Shown piece after piece: positions 1 through 13,000 of a DNA stretch of 64,000 nt. Origin of the DNA: Gymnorhina tibicen. Lineage: Eukaryota; Chordata; Aves; Passeriformes; Artamidae. The stretch's first letter is position 1. Each line of letters starts with the position of its first letter. The notes beneath the pieces were generated by a model, which made no database searches, was not told the origin of the DNA, and saw nothing but the letters and a program-made list of their open reading frames with translations. The position numbers and the translations under genes were made by a program. The stretch spans positions 422,768-486,767 of the forward strand of contig VXAZ01002365.1 of the NCBI GenBank assembly GCA_013399875.1. Direction: 5' to 3'.

Positions 1-1354
1 TTTTTTCTGCTTTTGCATTGATGGTAGATTTCAATGGAGTTTATAGCACTTCGCATTTTGGCTAAGAACTGCCACCATACAAGAAAGATCAGGGTTTTCC
101 TTTTTAGTGGCAGATTTCATTAAAAAACAGAAATAAACTTGGTGCTAAGTAGCATTTGTAAGGACTATTCCCATGAATGTACTCTCCTGCTCCAGTCTCT
201 AGCACTAGCTTTGTGGAAGCTGCTGTGTAGTCACCTGGCTTGCAAGGGAGACGGTGTTTTAAGGGTGAGTGTAACAATAACATTTCAAGGAGGAGGCTGA
301 AATAGGGCGTGTGGGGAGGCAAGTGAAGTTCCTGTTCTAGCAAGAAAACAACTGCTGTGTCTTTCAATGTGATTGCGTCATGTTCACTTCAGTGTATCAA
401 AATACTACTTGTATTTCAGAACAGTACAAAACCCCAGTAAGATGGTATGGAAACTTAATGATGGGATGTGTAAACGTAACTGGAATTTGTTCATTTGATT
501 TTTGCAGCTGGTGTTTGGAGATAGAGGAATTTTGCCAAATCCTACTTTCTTCAGAAACAAAAGACGAGAGTAAGGCTGTTCACTGTTATTCACTGCCCAG
601 GATTATGCACTGTTGGTACTCGGCCTTCTGTGGAACATCAGGCAGCTGTCCAGAATGGGAGGTGGGCAGTATATTTTCCCCAGTCATTGACAGAATAATG
701 CTTTTGCCAAATACTTTCACGAAGGTGTGTTCAGAGATAAAGACCATGTAACCTGAGAAAAGCATGGCATCCTTTGAAGAAGGTTATCATTTTTTAAGAC
801 TTATGCATAGTCATTTTTTTCTACAAGGATTCAAGAGGCTTTTCTGTTTTTATAATTTTTAATGTTTCAGTATTTTTAAAGTAAAAGAAAAAACAGACAA
901 CTCTTCTGTGACTCTTTTATCATTTTTGACTTGTGTTTTTGCCATGACAGGCACCCAACTCTTATAACTCAAAAGTCATACTTATTTCAGCTTTGTTTTG
1001 CAGTTCTACTGATGCTTTACACCTCCCTTCTTTTACAAAGGTACAGGGCTTCAGGAAAAAACCTAAAAGCTGTGTAGGCTACTCAGCAGTTCAGATGAAC
1101 AGTAAATTTTTTGCCTAGTTGTTTTTGAAGTGTCTGTGTCCCCAGTTTGTAAAACTACAATTTTTCTTTCAGTAAGGCTAAATCTCTGAATCCCTTAAAT
1201 GGGAGAGGGCTCTATGGACGCCTTCGTTACTACTAGAGAAAAGTGGAGGCGTGTGCTCTTAAGGATACAAGTATCAATTACTAGCTGGGACTGGAAAGTT
1301 ACTATTTTTCAGTTTAAGCCGAGGTTACTTTGGCCTGTGTGCTGCATCCCTATG

Positions 1355-1640
1355 ATCTCTCAGCAAGTTTGCCGATGACACAAAGCAGGAGGGGTGGCTG
1401 GTAGGCCAGCTGGGGGCACTGCCACACAAGGGGAGCAGGACATGCCCAGGAAATGAGACGAGAGGAACCTCATGCAGCTCTACAAAGGGAATCCCCACTC
1501 CTGCTCCTGGGCAGGAATCTCCCCAGGCACCAGTATAGGCTGGGTGGGAAGCAGCTGCCCAGAGAAGGACCTGGGGGACAAGCTGTCCATGAGCCAGTAA
1601 TGTGCCCTTATGGCAAAGGAGGCAAACAGCCTAATGTCTT
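1355..1640 (+). mobile_element. CR1-type LINE fragment
   Basis: The stretch carries CR1 hallmarks: a 'tttgccgatgacacaaag' start, the 'ggcactgcc' segment, and then 'aagctgtccatgagcca' followed by 'tgtgccctta'. It is a degenerate internal piece of the reverse-transcriptase end of CR1, truncated at both ends. It is close in sequence to the copy at 10119-10643, and the two share the 'ctggtaggccagctggggg' stretch. It lies antisense to USP44. Confidence 0.85.
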
Positions 1641-2324
1641 AATCTGTTACAGGGTGCAGAGCTACTACATGAACTAGTTAAGTATTAAGAACTGAAGCAG
1701 AAGCTATGGAGAAGAGCACCTGAATTAGCTCATCCTTGTGGTGGACTGCACTAGTTATCTCTATCCTCTCCCCTGCCTCAGTTAGGAGGACTAGAACTCT
1801 CTCATTCTCCTTCCCTTCTCTTGTTCTACCCAAGAGCAACAATGGGAGGAAAACTGGATTTGCTTCTGCTGAGCTAATGATGTCTTTCAGAGAAAGCCTT
1901 GAGACTTAGCAATCTTTGCTGCAATGCAGGGGAATAGCTGTAAGCACAGCTTAGGCAATCTTTCTAGTAAAGATGGCAGGGTAAGATTCCTTCTAAGGCA
2001 CTTGAGTATGTGTTTAATAGTGATGATTGAGACTAATGAACTCTCACGCCCACGCTGCTCTCTACACATCCAAAGACAGACTCTTCTGTTAATGCTTGAA
2101 TCTCTGAAGCCCCCTATGGATCTCCTAAGAGATGTGCTTAGAAGAAGAAAAAGTATCAGAAGCCTGAAAGGCAAATTTTCTGAAGTACATGTAAGCAGAA
2201 AAAAGTGTGTTTAAATTACATTCATTTCCTCACCAGCAAGACAGCAGAGGAAAGTATTTGAAAGACTCGACAGTCATAACAAGTACATTTGTCAGATCAC
2301 TCACTTCAGTACTGGCTTTTGGCT

Positions 2325-2402
2325 AAAAAACCCAAACAAGCAAACACAAAAAACCCAACCAACCAACCAAAAAAAAACAAACCAAAAAAACCCAAACCAA
2401 CA
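2325..2402. repeat. A/C-rich low-complexity tract
   Basis: This is about 78 bases composed almost entirely of A and C, with (aacc)n-like runs and poly-A interruptions. Confidence 0.85.
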
Positions 2403-2679
2403 CCTGAACTGTTTTGCATACTTAATTAGGATGAGCACAAGACCAAGAAGTTTGAGATCTGAGGCTGCTCTGTGCTTGCTATATGGAAGCTATATGCTAT
2501 ATGGCATCTTTCAGAAACAGAAATGATAGCAAAAGTCATATAAAATCAGCTGTTAAATCACTGACAGATGGCCAAAGCGGTTGTATAGTTAATGCTTTAA
2601 CCCCTGTTAGACAAAATCTAAAAATCGTTTTTAAAAATGTAATGATAATGTAGGAATTAACTCCAGTCCACGCATGCTT

Positions 2680-3874
2680 TTCTGTCCACATCAAGGCATT
2701 TTATTGAGGTATAAACTTTGCAGAAGATGAGGTAACAATTTGCATAGGACTTACGCAAAATAACTTCACACTTAAAATTTAATTGGCATTAACCACTGTA
2801 GGTGGAGGATTGATAATTCCTGCTAGTTAAATTCTCCTCACTGCACAGTTCTGTTAATGCTAGTGGTAGAACAATGTAGTATAAGGTACAGCAGCTGTGG
2901 GTAATGAAACCAGACTGAGAATGCTTTCATGCAAACATTGCAGCTGCTTTTCATCAGCTGTTTCTGAAGGGATGACTGACACAGACAATACTTGCCACAG
3001 CTTAAAGTAAGCTGGTCCAATTCAAGAAAAGGGATGCCAATGTTCTTGTAGCAATGACAGTGGGGTGAGTGAGTGTGGTTTTGTTGTTGTGGGGTTACTG
3101 AGGTTTTTGCTTGTTTAAGAAAGCTTCTAAATTTTTGGAATAAAAAAGCCCCTGGTTGTTAAATTACTTTGAATTTGGCACTTGAGTTTTAAGTTGTCAG
3201 GTTTGTTAAGGCTAAAACGTGCAAGTCTTGGTAAAGATAGATTCTGGTGTATTAAACACTCCTCTTACCATACTTACATAAAAATAACTTTATGCTCTAT
3301 TTCCTCAAGTTCAGATTTTAAGACATTCTATCCATGTATCTTTAGTATAGCCATTCAAGCTTGCAAAATAATTTCACAGAAAATTGCCTACGAAAAATTA
3401 ATTTTCTATCTGACATGTTTTAACATTCCTTGCTGGTGAATGTCAATATTCTAAGACCTAGTAGCAATTCCTGCAAGACAGTAAGAATCACGGTATCATT
3501 AGAACTATACTATAAAATGTACACAAGCAGATACAGAAAATTAACCAGAAAAATATCAGTTGTCCATTGAAGTAAGTTTTCTAGACCAATTCAAAAATAT
3601 TATCAAAATACAAAACCAGCTTAAAAAAATAGCCTGAGGTAAAAGTTAAATGCACATAGCAATCTCTTCCTTAAAAAAATAGCCGTATTGAAATTCTAGG
3701 TACTTAGAAAGTTACTTACTGCCAATAAAAACTTTTACTAACCATTGTAAAGAGTACTTCAACTAATACAAACCTATATAAACATTGAAAAAGTACAATA
3801 CTGTACTCCCTTTTAAAAAGACATAGTTATGACAATTTAAACTTTTACCATACACACAGTTAACTGGCTTTGGA
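2680..3874 (-). other. USP44: Probable USP44 3' UTR
   Basis: No other gene intervenes between the USP44 stop codon and the first canonical minus-strand polyadenylation signal (AATAAA, seen as TTTATT at 2700-2705). That gives a 3' UTR of about 1.2 kb. A variant ATTAAA (TTTAAT at 2778-2783) could be used instead. The stretch is AT-rich with no long open frame. The end point is inferred from the signal only. Confidence 0.5.
2700..2705 (-). promoter_or_regulatory. Candidate polyadenylation signal AATAAA for USP44
   Basis: TTTATT on the plus strand is AATAAA on the minus strand. It is the first canonical hexamer downstream of the USP44 stop codon. Confidence 0.45.
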
Positions 3875-4074
3875 TTAGCTGCTACTGTTGTCCATGGTAC
3901 AGCCAGCTAATTCTGTGTGCTGCTGACTTTCAGCTGTGCTGGGACAGGGGACTCTACCATGTCCATTTGCCTGAGTAAGTCGTTGGCTGTAAAACAAAAT
4001 GTAGGCTTGAGCCTTGCATACTTCTTCCATAGTGCACATGTTGAGTTTCGAATCATTGCAGTGTACCCAAAATC
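3875..4074 (-). CDS. USP44: USP44 last coding exon: catalytic Asp and stop
   Basis: The coding part is 200 bases, entering in phase 1 after the acceptor ttattgtAG. It encodes [10 protein letters not shown] (Asp 655), the QAYILFY terminal strand of the USP fold, and a tail of about 35 residues ending in DNSSS before TAA at 3875-3877. The tail is rich in S, T and Q. It does not resemble the human tail as I recall it, so it appears to be fast-evolving. Confidence 0.95.
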
Positions 4075-7000
4075 CTACAATAAGGAAATATACCAGAAAA
4101 AAATGTCATCAGGACACCGATTTTAAGTAATTGCATCATATTTAATAATTAATTAGTGTTTGGTCCCATTTAATGAGTTGTGTACAAATAGTGAACTGTT
4201 CCAGCTGGTCTGGTTTATTTGCCTCAATGTTTTAAAAGCCCAGCTTAGCTTCCTCAGATTTACAAGACAGTTTATAGCTTGAACACATTTAACAAGGCAA
4301 TACAAAAACTGAACTGTTGGTCTACAGAGCCGCACTTCTCATTCCAGGCAGTTCAGCTACAAGTGATTCCCTTTTGCTTTTGAGAAGAGACAGTCACTGT
4401 ATGAGTTTAGAATTGCAAACAGCCCTTTCTCCCTCACTGCTCATTTCCCAGCTGGTTCCTACCTCCTTCGGAATTGTAGCAGTAGGCAGTGTAGTGCCCT
4501 GAGCCAAATCCTTTCCCGTGATGCATTACCACAGCGGACAGGTCGTAGATGAAGCAGTCAGGCAGGAGAGACTTGAGGGATTCCCTGCAGCAATAAGGCT
4601 CCATGTTTAGCATTTGATCAAAACTAACATGTACACCAATCTTCTCACGGTGGTTGCGTCCTGACCACCTGGAAAGTTAAATCAAATGAAAACTTACGCT
4701 TTTTTTAAAGAAAGAGCACAGCATTCTGAATTTTATATTTACATATAAAATATAAAACATATTATGTTTTAACACAACATAATATTTTCACTATTATCCT
4801 GTGCACAAAATAAATGCTAGGCGTTTTTTTCTAGGCTTCCTGTTTCACTTCTTTATTTCAAGGCCTTTTAAATGTGTCTATGTTAGCTACTGTTCTCATC
4901 TTCTGAAACATCCTTCTTAAGATCTGTGCAATGGTGAGTGGGAAGTATTTCCCACCTATTACACCTCTTCGGTATTTCTCCTTTATTCTATCTCATTTTC
5001 AGTTTCCTTTGTACAAGGGACAGACGGTACTGATGGGTGGGCTAAGAGTTCACAGAGATGCCATGTCCACTTCTGAGGCTAAATGCATTTATGCATTTGG
5101 TTATAGGAAGGTTATCTGAGACTTGCATTGAATACAGTCCAGGTTTGTGCATTAGTGATTATGAGCATCCTACTCTACCTCAAGATATCACAAGATCAAT
5201 TTTTATCAGTAAAGTTCAGAGCAAGGTTAGTAGGTTTTGACTGAAAGCAAGGATAAAATAATTTTGGTACTAAAGTAGCAAGTATCTAACCCAAAAAGTT
5301 AATTCCCTACTTATAACATATCTTACTGATGTTTCAATTGAACAAGAAAAAGAAGTTTCCAGTAACTATTTCTCACCGTACTAGTAAAGGGAAATGAAAC
5401 TGATGCTGAAAAACATTGATCCTAAGCAATGGTAGAGCAAGACTGAATCTGTCAGTTTGCAACACTTTTTGTTGTGGTACTACTTACCTAAACCGTTTAA
5501 GGTGTAATCTGAGAACCTGAGGTAGTCGACACACCATAAGCTGCTTCTGAGCTTCTGTGAGTATAACTGGTTTAGAAGAAAACTTCCTTCGTTTTGCTGA
5601 GGTCAAACACACAGTTACACAATACAAATCTTGGTAACAGCCTTGTATTTCAGTCTAAGATTTACCCACAGAATTTGTGTGGACCTAAATATCTATGGTA
5701 GGTGCCTCCTCAAAAAGGATACGCTCTGAGAGCCATTTTGCAAGGATTGTTTTACGATGCAAGCAAAAAATACTTGTGGTCACTTACATTAGTCACCTTA
5801 ATTTAAAAAGGTGATGGCTTCCTCAGCTGGGAGTATTAGAAACCCCATTAGTGTGTCATGAGGCTGCATCTAAAAGAAGCATCACACTTCAAAACATCTT
5901 TTGAACAATTTAATCTTCTATGGAGCAAGTAATAGCTGTCAAGTGACCACACCAGGACATAAGAAGAAGGTTTTTGTTTGTGACACACTTTTAAGACTTC
6001 TATTCTTGTACTGTCAGTTTATATTTTACACAGAGAACGTATGCATGAGTACATACTGCCTTTACTCACTGTTGCACTGATCACATGCATATATCTTTCC
6101 TTCCAAAGCTTCAGTTTCTGTAAACTTGGCCAGCATTTCTGTCAGCAGACATGGATACTGAGACGACATCTCCTTGCCATTGCAGTGATACCTCTCAGGA
6201 AACTCCAGAGACAGGTCCCAGAAAGGTTCTATGGTATTTGATTTATTGTCACAGGCAAGACACGTAACCTGTAAAAAAGATGTTTCACCAGCTGCTTACA
6301 CTCAAAAATTTACTTTGCTAAAAGTGTACCATAAAATAGCTCTAAAAAAAGATTCTTTTTCCTAGAGATAACCAAGGGTAACCAAAGACAAGACAAAGTC
6401 ATTTAACAACAGAAATGATACACCTAATTTCTTTTCTCTGAAGCAGCATGTCCAAAACTGTTATCACAAACAAGTAAGTGTTCTTATGTTTTACTGAGAA
6501 ACAAAAACAGTGTCAAAATGTTCTGTCTGGACTGTCCAAAAGAAAGCAGCTGGTGAAGTCTCAGGAGTCTTTTCTCCAAAAAGGAAAATTGACATGAGAA
6601 ATTATAATATAGGGTAATTTAAAAATAAATAAAAATAAATCAAAAACACACACACACACACGAAAAATAAAAACAAAAATTTAAAAAAAAGGAACAGCTG
6701 GGGATTTTAAAGTCATATCCTTCTTACTTTGTAAGTCTTCCAGGGAAGCCTGGATTAGGAAGCACACTTCTTCAAAGAAAAATTAACAGGTAAAAATAAT
6801 TTATTTCTTCTTTCAGTAAGTGGATCCATCGTCACACTAGGGAAAGGACAAGCAGTAAGACAACATAAATAAAATGTCAAGAAGTGAAGTGAGTCAACCT
6901 GGAAAATGCAGATACTACAGCAGGGGCCAATTAATTTATTATAACATTCAATACTTCAGAAAATAAGTTAAAAGCAGTAGTTCTTCTAAGTTGGAAACAC

Positions 7001-10000
7001 ATTAGGTGTTGCATGCTTCCTATTCAGGAAAATAGCACCAATTGTTTGGAACAACTAACACAAAGACATAGTAATAAAGGAATGAAAATTCATGTGATAT
7101 CCAAAGATTATTATTTCATAGGCACCCCTTCATGCTGCTGCTGTTCTACATAAATTCATTGTAGTTCCCTTCAGTTTGGTTAGTAAGCCTACACAAGTGC
7201 CAAAATACACTCAGTTTTGTTCAGTTTCCTCTGAAGGTTTGCTGTTAGGTAATTATTCACCCTGCTTTGGTATTTCATGATCATTTATATAAGGACCAAT
7301 CTGTCACCTCATGGTATCTTCCTCGTAGGTGTTCTTGTCACTGCACTCATTTGCTGCAACAGCTTGTACTCAATCTCTGCATCAGCCACCTAGCGCATAT
7401 GTGGATTTGTGTCCCAGCACAAACTTTTAGCAGTGCAGTTAGAAAGCTGTTAACTGCTTTAAGTTCTAAGATGAAAATGCCACTGCCTTGTTCTTAGAAA
7501 ACAAAACTTCAAACTTACATGGCAGAAAAGAGGAGATTCTTCTGTTTTAATTTACTCTGTCAGGAGCGTCTTTTATAAGTGCTAACATCTGGCAACGTTT
7601 CAAAGCCACAAATTATTAGTAATTCAGAGCTGAAATCTAGACATGGGAGACAAAATGGTATGTTTGGCCACAGTTCAACCACACTCTAGCTTAAACCCAG
7701 AATGACTAATAAACTTTTGCTGTCTAAATGGGTAATTTTGTTAGGCCAAAAGTCTATTTAATTGATGAGTTACTTAAGAATTTGTTGTGTATGAATGCAC
7801 ACTTAGGATTAAGGAGCTCAGGATGAAGAACACACATGACCTCAATACAGATAATTTTAACATGTTCTGTGGTTTAGTGTATTATATTAATAATCTAGTT
7901 TAAGATCTTCTTTCCCAACTAGCTAATGAGTACTGTCCCAGAGAAAAAGAAATGAATAGACCCAGCTTCCAATTTTTGCCAGTCAAAAAACCTGAAGAAG
8001 ATAAACAGATGCAAAAAAGCTCCTTCTCATCTCGTCATGCAACTGTGAGCAAAGCCGATTTGTGGGGCCAAAACCCTGTACTGATATACAGCTGCACGCA
8101 CTTCCTCAAATCCAAGCCAGTCCTCGCTGCAGCAGAGTTAAACTCTGGGATTTCCGTAGTTGCCCACAGCCCAGTAACCCGGCACACCTGGGCAAGAGCG
8201 CCCAGCCCCATCAGCCCCTGTGCGCTCACTGCTCCTGGACACGGTGGGAAAGGACGGCCAAGCACGGCTGCAACACGGGTGGAAGCATTCTTCTTAGCCA
8301 GGCCTGCGCTTACCAACTGGATTACTCAAAAAGCAGGAGGATTCCTAGCCTTCTGTGGAATCCATCTGCACTGGCCTGTCCATTGGCACTGGCTTCACAA
8401 CATTCCCATCACTCTTCTTTCTGTCCTAAATAGGACTCCTTTATCTCACACTCCGTTATCATTCACACAGCGCAACCCAGATTTTCTTTTTTCATGAGAG
8501 GGGAAGAAATTGTAAAAACTGTTCAAAAGTTGGTTGAATGAGATGAAATTTTATAAAACACAAAACAAAAAGAACCCCAAACATGAACAAAGGGCAAAAA
8601 CTTTATGCATTTGTCCAGTGTAACTTTGTATAGTATAAGTATGCACAACAGTAATAGGGAAGTGAGTCTACTCTAGCAATCTGGTTACTGATGTCTATCT
8701 TTATGACTATACTTTATAAATTCAGGGTTTGATTCCACCTTCCCATTATAATTCAGAATTGCTATTATAGGAAGCTTTAATGCTGTCTTTTATAGCAAAG
8801 CAAATGAGAAGTTCACATTAGAGCAAAGTAAATTACAGATTTTAGCTAGTCTGAAATTTCTACCTTATGTTCTGCCCTGACCACCCTCTCATGCCTTGAA
8901 ACACGGGTACTAAATACAATTGTTTGGTTAAAGCTTAGTATTCAATCATGGGCCAAAGGCCAGACTGAAAAGAGCTGGATCAAATTGCTTGATTCAAGCT
9001 AAGCACGGAGACTACTCAGACAAGCATCATTGTGGCCACAATAACTTGATGGACAGCCACTGCCCTGGATGGCATTCAGTGTAAATGCAGCCAAAGAAAA
9101 TAGTTAACATATTGCTGCAGAAAAAGCCAACTCCATAATCAACTGTTTTGCCTATGTTCCCTGCACTTGCATGGGAGAAAGAAAACTCTTAACCACCTCT
9201 GCCCCAACTTTTTCTTTGTTGTCTTTAAGAAGAGTAAAATAGCCAGTCCCATTTTTGTGCTTTCACTAGATGAGACATATATATAATGATTAGCAACTCA
9301 ATTTTTGCACAGGAAAGTAATTGAATTTGAAGAGGATCTCTGGAATACAGCAGCTAATGCAGCATATAATGCAGAACTCATAATGACAGTCAGCATTAAA
9401 AAAACCCAACAGAACTTGTAGTGATAAGCATACGGCATCATCAAAATGATGTTTATCTATTTAGCAGAATTGCATAAAGCATAACCACAGTTAACTGTGG
9501 TCTGTGATTCAATGGCCTCTTATAGATTAATTTAAAATGTTACTTTCATCTAGCTGGAAAACAACTTGACAATCATTTTGTGGCTCAGGCTAAACATAAA
9601 TGCACAAAGACTAACACCAAAATACAGAAATCAGTACACATGACATCAACTGGTTTAAGTGCAAATCCTCCCATTACCTACCGGAAGTTCTCATCTTTTT
9701 AACAGTCTATTCAGTAGGAGACTTAATACCCAGCACTACACGGATCCCCCTCAGCATTCTCCCCCAAGCTCTAACCCTCAGCATACTACCCAAAACGGAG
9801 GGCTTTCAAACAACTCAAAAATTGCACATTTCCCCTTTTCTCAGACAATCTGTTCTGAAGTACACTTCAAGAATAGTTTACATACCACACTGGTTAGAAC
9901 CTAGTTCACTCTCTGGGACTTGACATACTCGTTTCTCTGATCACTGCATGCTGTTATTCTGCTGTGCTGAGCAGGAGCAGGGCAGATGCTCAGATTCCAT

Positions 10001-13000
10001 CTTAAAAAATGATCAGGAAGTAATCCAACTGCTTAGGATGTTTTAAGTATGCCTAGAGGTATCAAAAGCTAGTTCTTACTAGGCATTGCTATAAAAAATA
10101 GCGGAGCCAATTTTTCTGAACTCTGAGAAGTTTGCAGATGACACAAAGCAGGAGGAGTGGCTGGTAGGCCAGCTGGGGGCACTGCCACCCAGCGCGAGTG
10201 GGACAGGGCCAGGAAATGGGACAACAGGAACCTCATGCAGCTCTACAAAAGGCAACATCACGTCCTGCTCCGGGGCAGGAATCACCCAGGCACCAGTACA
10301 GGCTGAGTGGGAAGAGAAGGACCTGGGGAACAAGCTGTCCGTGAGCCAGCAACATGCCCTTATGACAAAGGAGGCCAACAGCCTCTGGAGCTGCAGTTGG
10401 CAGAGCATCACCAGCAGGTCCAGGCGGGTGATCCCTCCCCTCTTCTCAGCCCCCACACAGCTGAAATGCTGGGCCCGGTGCTCAGAAAAAAGGAAGACAT
10501 GGATATGCTGGCCTGAGTCCACCAAAGGGCCAGGAAGATGATGAAAGACCTTGGACATATCTGACCTATGAGGAAAGGCTGAGAGAGCTGGGACTGTGCA
10601 GCCTGGAGAAGGAAGCTCAAGGTGGATTTTATCCTTGTACAAGAATTTCTGCTCGTATGATTTCTGAGTACATGTGGCACACAATAAACTCTGCTATTTC
10701 AATTTCTGCATTTTCAGAAATACAACTGGTCCTCTTCCTTGCTTAATATGGACCAAGTTTGAAATAAAGATACTTTAAAAATTGTTGCATACTGTGTTAT
10801 TTAGTTGGTACCATTTAAAAAAAACACAAGCCAAAAAACTCTTTGAGACAGACAACAGCTAACATACTTGAGCTCTTGAAGTGTACTTTAAAGATCTGTG
10901 AGCCCGTGTGGGTCAGTTTACCACTGCCACATGAGTTCGTAACATAGTTTCTCCTTTCCCATTGGAAGACTGAGGACGGGCGAGAGTAAGGACCTTCCAC
11001 AAGAGTACAAGTACTGAGGGATTGAAAACAACCAGAATTTTAATAGACTGTATCTGCTTAGAGTCCCAATGGGTTTGAGAGGTATGAGCCACTTGCTCCA
11101 GACAATCGCTGCAGGAACACTAGCATGTAAGAAGACAGAAAGAGGGGAAGGGTTTTGCAACTATAATGCAGATCTTTACTTCTCTTACATGTACCAGCTA
11201 TTGAAGTTTCACAGCCAGTACTGCAAAGTAAAAAGCTGAAATCCTAAAACAGATATTAGAATAAATATAAAGTAAAAAACCAGAGGCAAATTGCTCATGC
11301 TGTTTCTGGAGTTACCCACTACCTAGTCTAGTACTCCATAAAATAGAAAAAATATTTCAAGCAGCAGATGAAGAAAACTTACTTTAAATCAGCTGAGAAC
11401 ATAGCAAAACAAAAACAACCACCTCATAAAAAATGTGCAATTGTTCTGACATCACCCAAAACTTTTTCTAGCTATCAAAAAGTAATCTGCATAAGATTCT
11501 CAAACACTCAGTTCTCTGCTTTTGTAATCTTATATCCTAAATTCAGTTAGTGCTGAACCAGGCAGCACTTCAATAGCAACAGACTGGTGGCAAACCCAGG
11601 ATTATTACTTCCCTTCAAGTTACATTAGAACTAGAAGGGGGAAAATGTTTAGCTGCACATGTGAAAGTAATGTGATACCTATGTAAACATACAGCTTATC
11701 AGCACTGTAAGGGATCCTCCGTGTACTTTATCAAGAGTAGTTCATAGCATTCCTGAAGTTTGAAGGTCAGGAAGATTGACTTCACAGCACTTGAGTATCT
11801 CACAGAATCAAGTATCTTGAACTTATATATTCTATACAAAGGGCCAGTAAATATAGTAACATTTTAGGGGTTCTAAAATGGAAGGCAACTGCACAGAGAA
11901 ACAAACTTCTTAATTCCCCTTTTTCAATGAATAAAGATGTAACTTATTAAACATGCTAGAGTAAAATCCCACCTTATTTTTAATAAGTGCAGCTAGGAAT
12001 GGCTCTAACTATCTTCTAGAGAGAAATTGTAACACTGTCACAGTATTACATATTACTTTATTTTTATTACTATATTTATCACAGCATTACTTTATTTTGT
12101 AGGTAGATAAAGTTAAGCCTATAAGGACTAAATGTACACTCCTTGCTTTTAAGAGCTAACACTGTCAAAGATGTGATGACACAACAAGAAGTTTGGGGGT
12201 TTTTTCCAGCCCTGCGTGGGTGTTTTCTTGCCTTTTTTGTTAATTTCATTAAAGCAGTTCTGACAAACGCCTAGTGAAATCATGATGTAGGAATCTTACT
12301 GAGGAAAGGAAAATAACTGCTTAACAGAGTTTTTAAAGTTCATCTTTCCATGTGCAAACAGTGGTGACTAAATTATTAAGATGACCTGAACATATTTGAC
12401 AAGGAAGAAATGTAAATGTTCAGGGCTTCCCTTTTCCTTATAATAATCATCATGCTCAAAACCACAAGTGAAGACTAAACTAAAACAAAGAAGTGGCAGA
12501 AGACAAAGGGAACACTGGGAGGGGTAAAGTGTTGGACAGTCTGTGGGAACTGCCTAATGAGCCAGGGAGAAATTACTACGGATAACAGCCTCAATACTCT
12601 TTTCCTTGTTCCTCTCACTTTAGGCATCCTTGAGTTCATCAAGGCTGTATTTTGCACACAGACATCAAGCAGCTGCAGTTAGAGCTGTGTGTAGCCACAG
12701 ACGTCACAGGATACCTCAAAACTGTTTAATTCCTTTTCCGTTTTACTCAGTGGTGTGGAAGTGAGGGGTTTTTGTTTTATTTTGTATTGCTTTTGGGTTT
12801 GTTTGTTTTAGTTTACTCAATAGTGAATTCTCACTACTCCTCTCCTGGTCTCAGGAAGGTGGGAGAGTTTCTAGTCACAAACCTCTTCACAAAAAGCTAA
12901 AAATATGTGAAAGATGTAGTTATTACTGAAATGATGCTTTGTCTTTAGAGCCTTGAAAATCCCTACCAAAGCAATGAATCTTGTAAGGAGGTTTGGAACG

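Larger units (their letters stand above)
1..2680. other. Non-coding left flank, METAP2 side
   Basis: In the human order METAP2 lies here on the opposite strand and ends close to USP44. I looked for the conserved METAP2 C-terminal exon and did not find it. The stretch may be distal METAP2 3' UTR or plain intergenic DNA; a plus-strand AATAAA is present at 132-137. It contains a CR1 fragment (1355-1640) and an A/C-rich tract (2325-2402). Open frames at 380-751 and around 1887-2214 carry no recognisable family motif. Confidence 0.5.

Noticed and set aside
380..751. 123-residue plus-strand open frame considered as a METAP2 exon
   Set aside because: It does not contain the conserved METAP2 C-terminal sequence and has no other recognised similarity.
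1887..2214. Overlapping 95- and 96-residue open frames on both strands
   Set aside because: Neither has a known motif. A GTAAGC follows the plus-strand frame, but there is no supporting acceptor or homologous protein.
7952..8497. 181-residue plus-strand open frame inside USP44 intron 2
   Set aside because: No recognisable motif. The GC-richer patch lowers stop frequency on both strands, and there is no promoter or splice evidence.
10079..10684. 201-residue minus-strand open frame
   Set aside because: It is antisense to a CR1 fragment and reflects repeat composition, not a gene.
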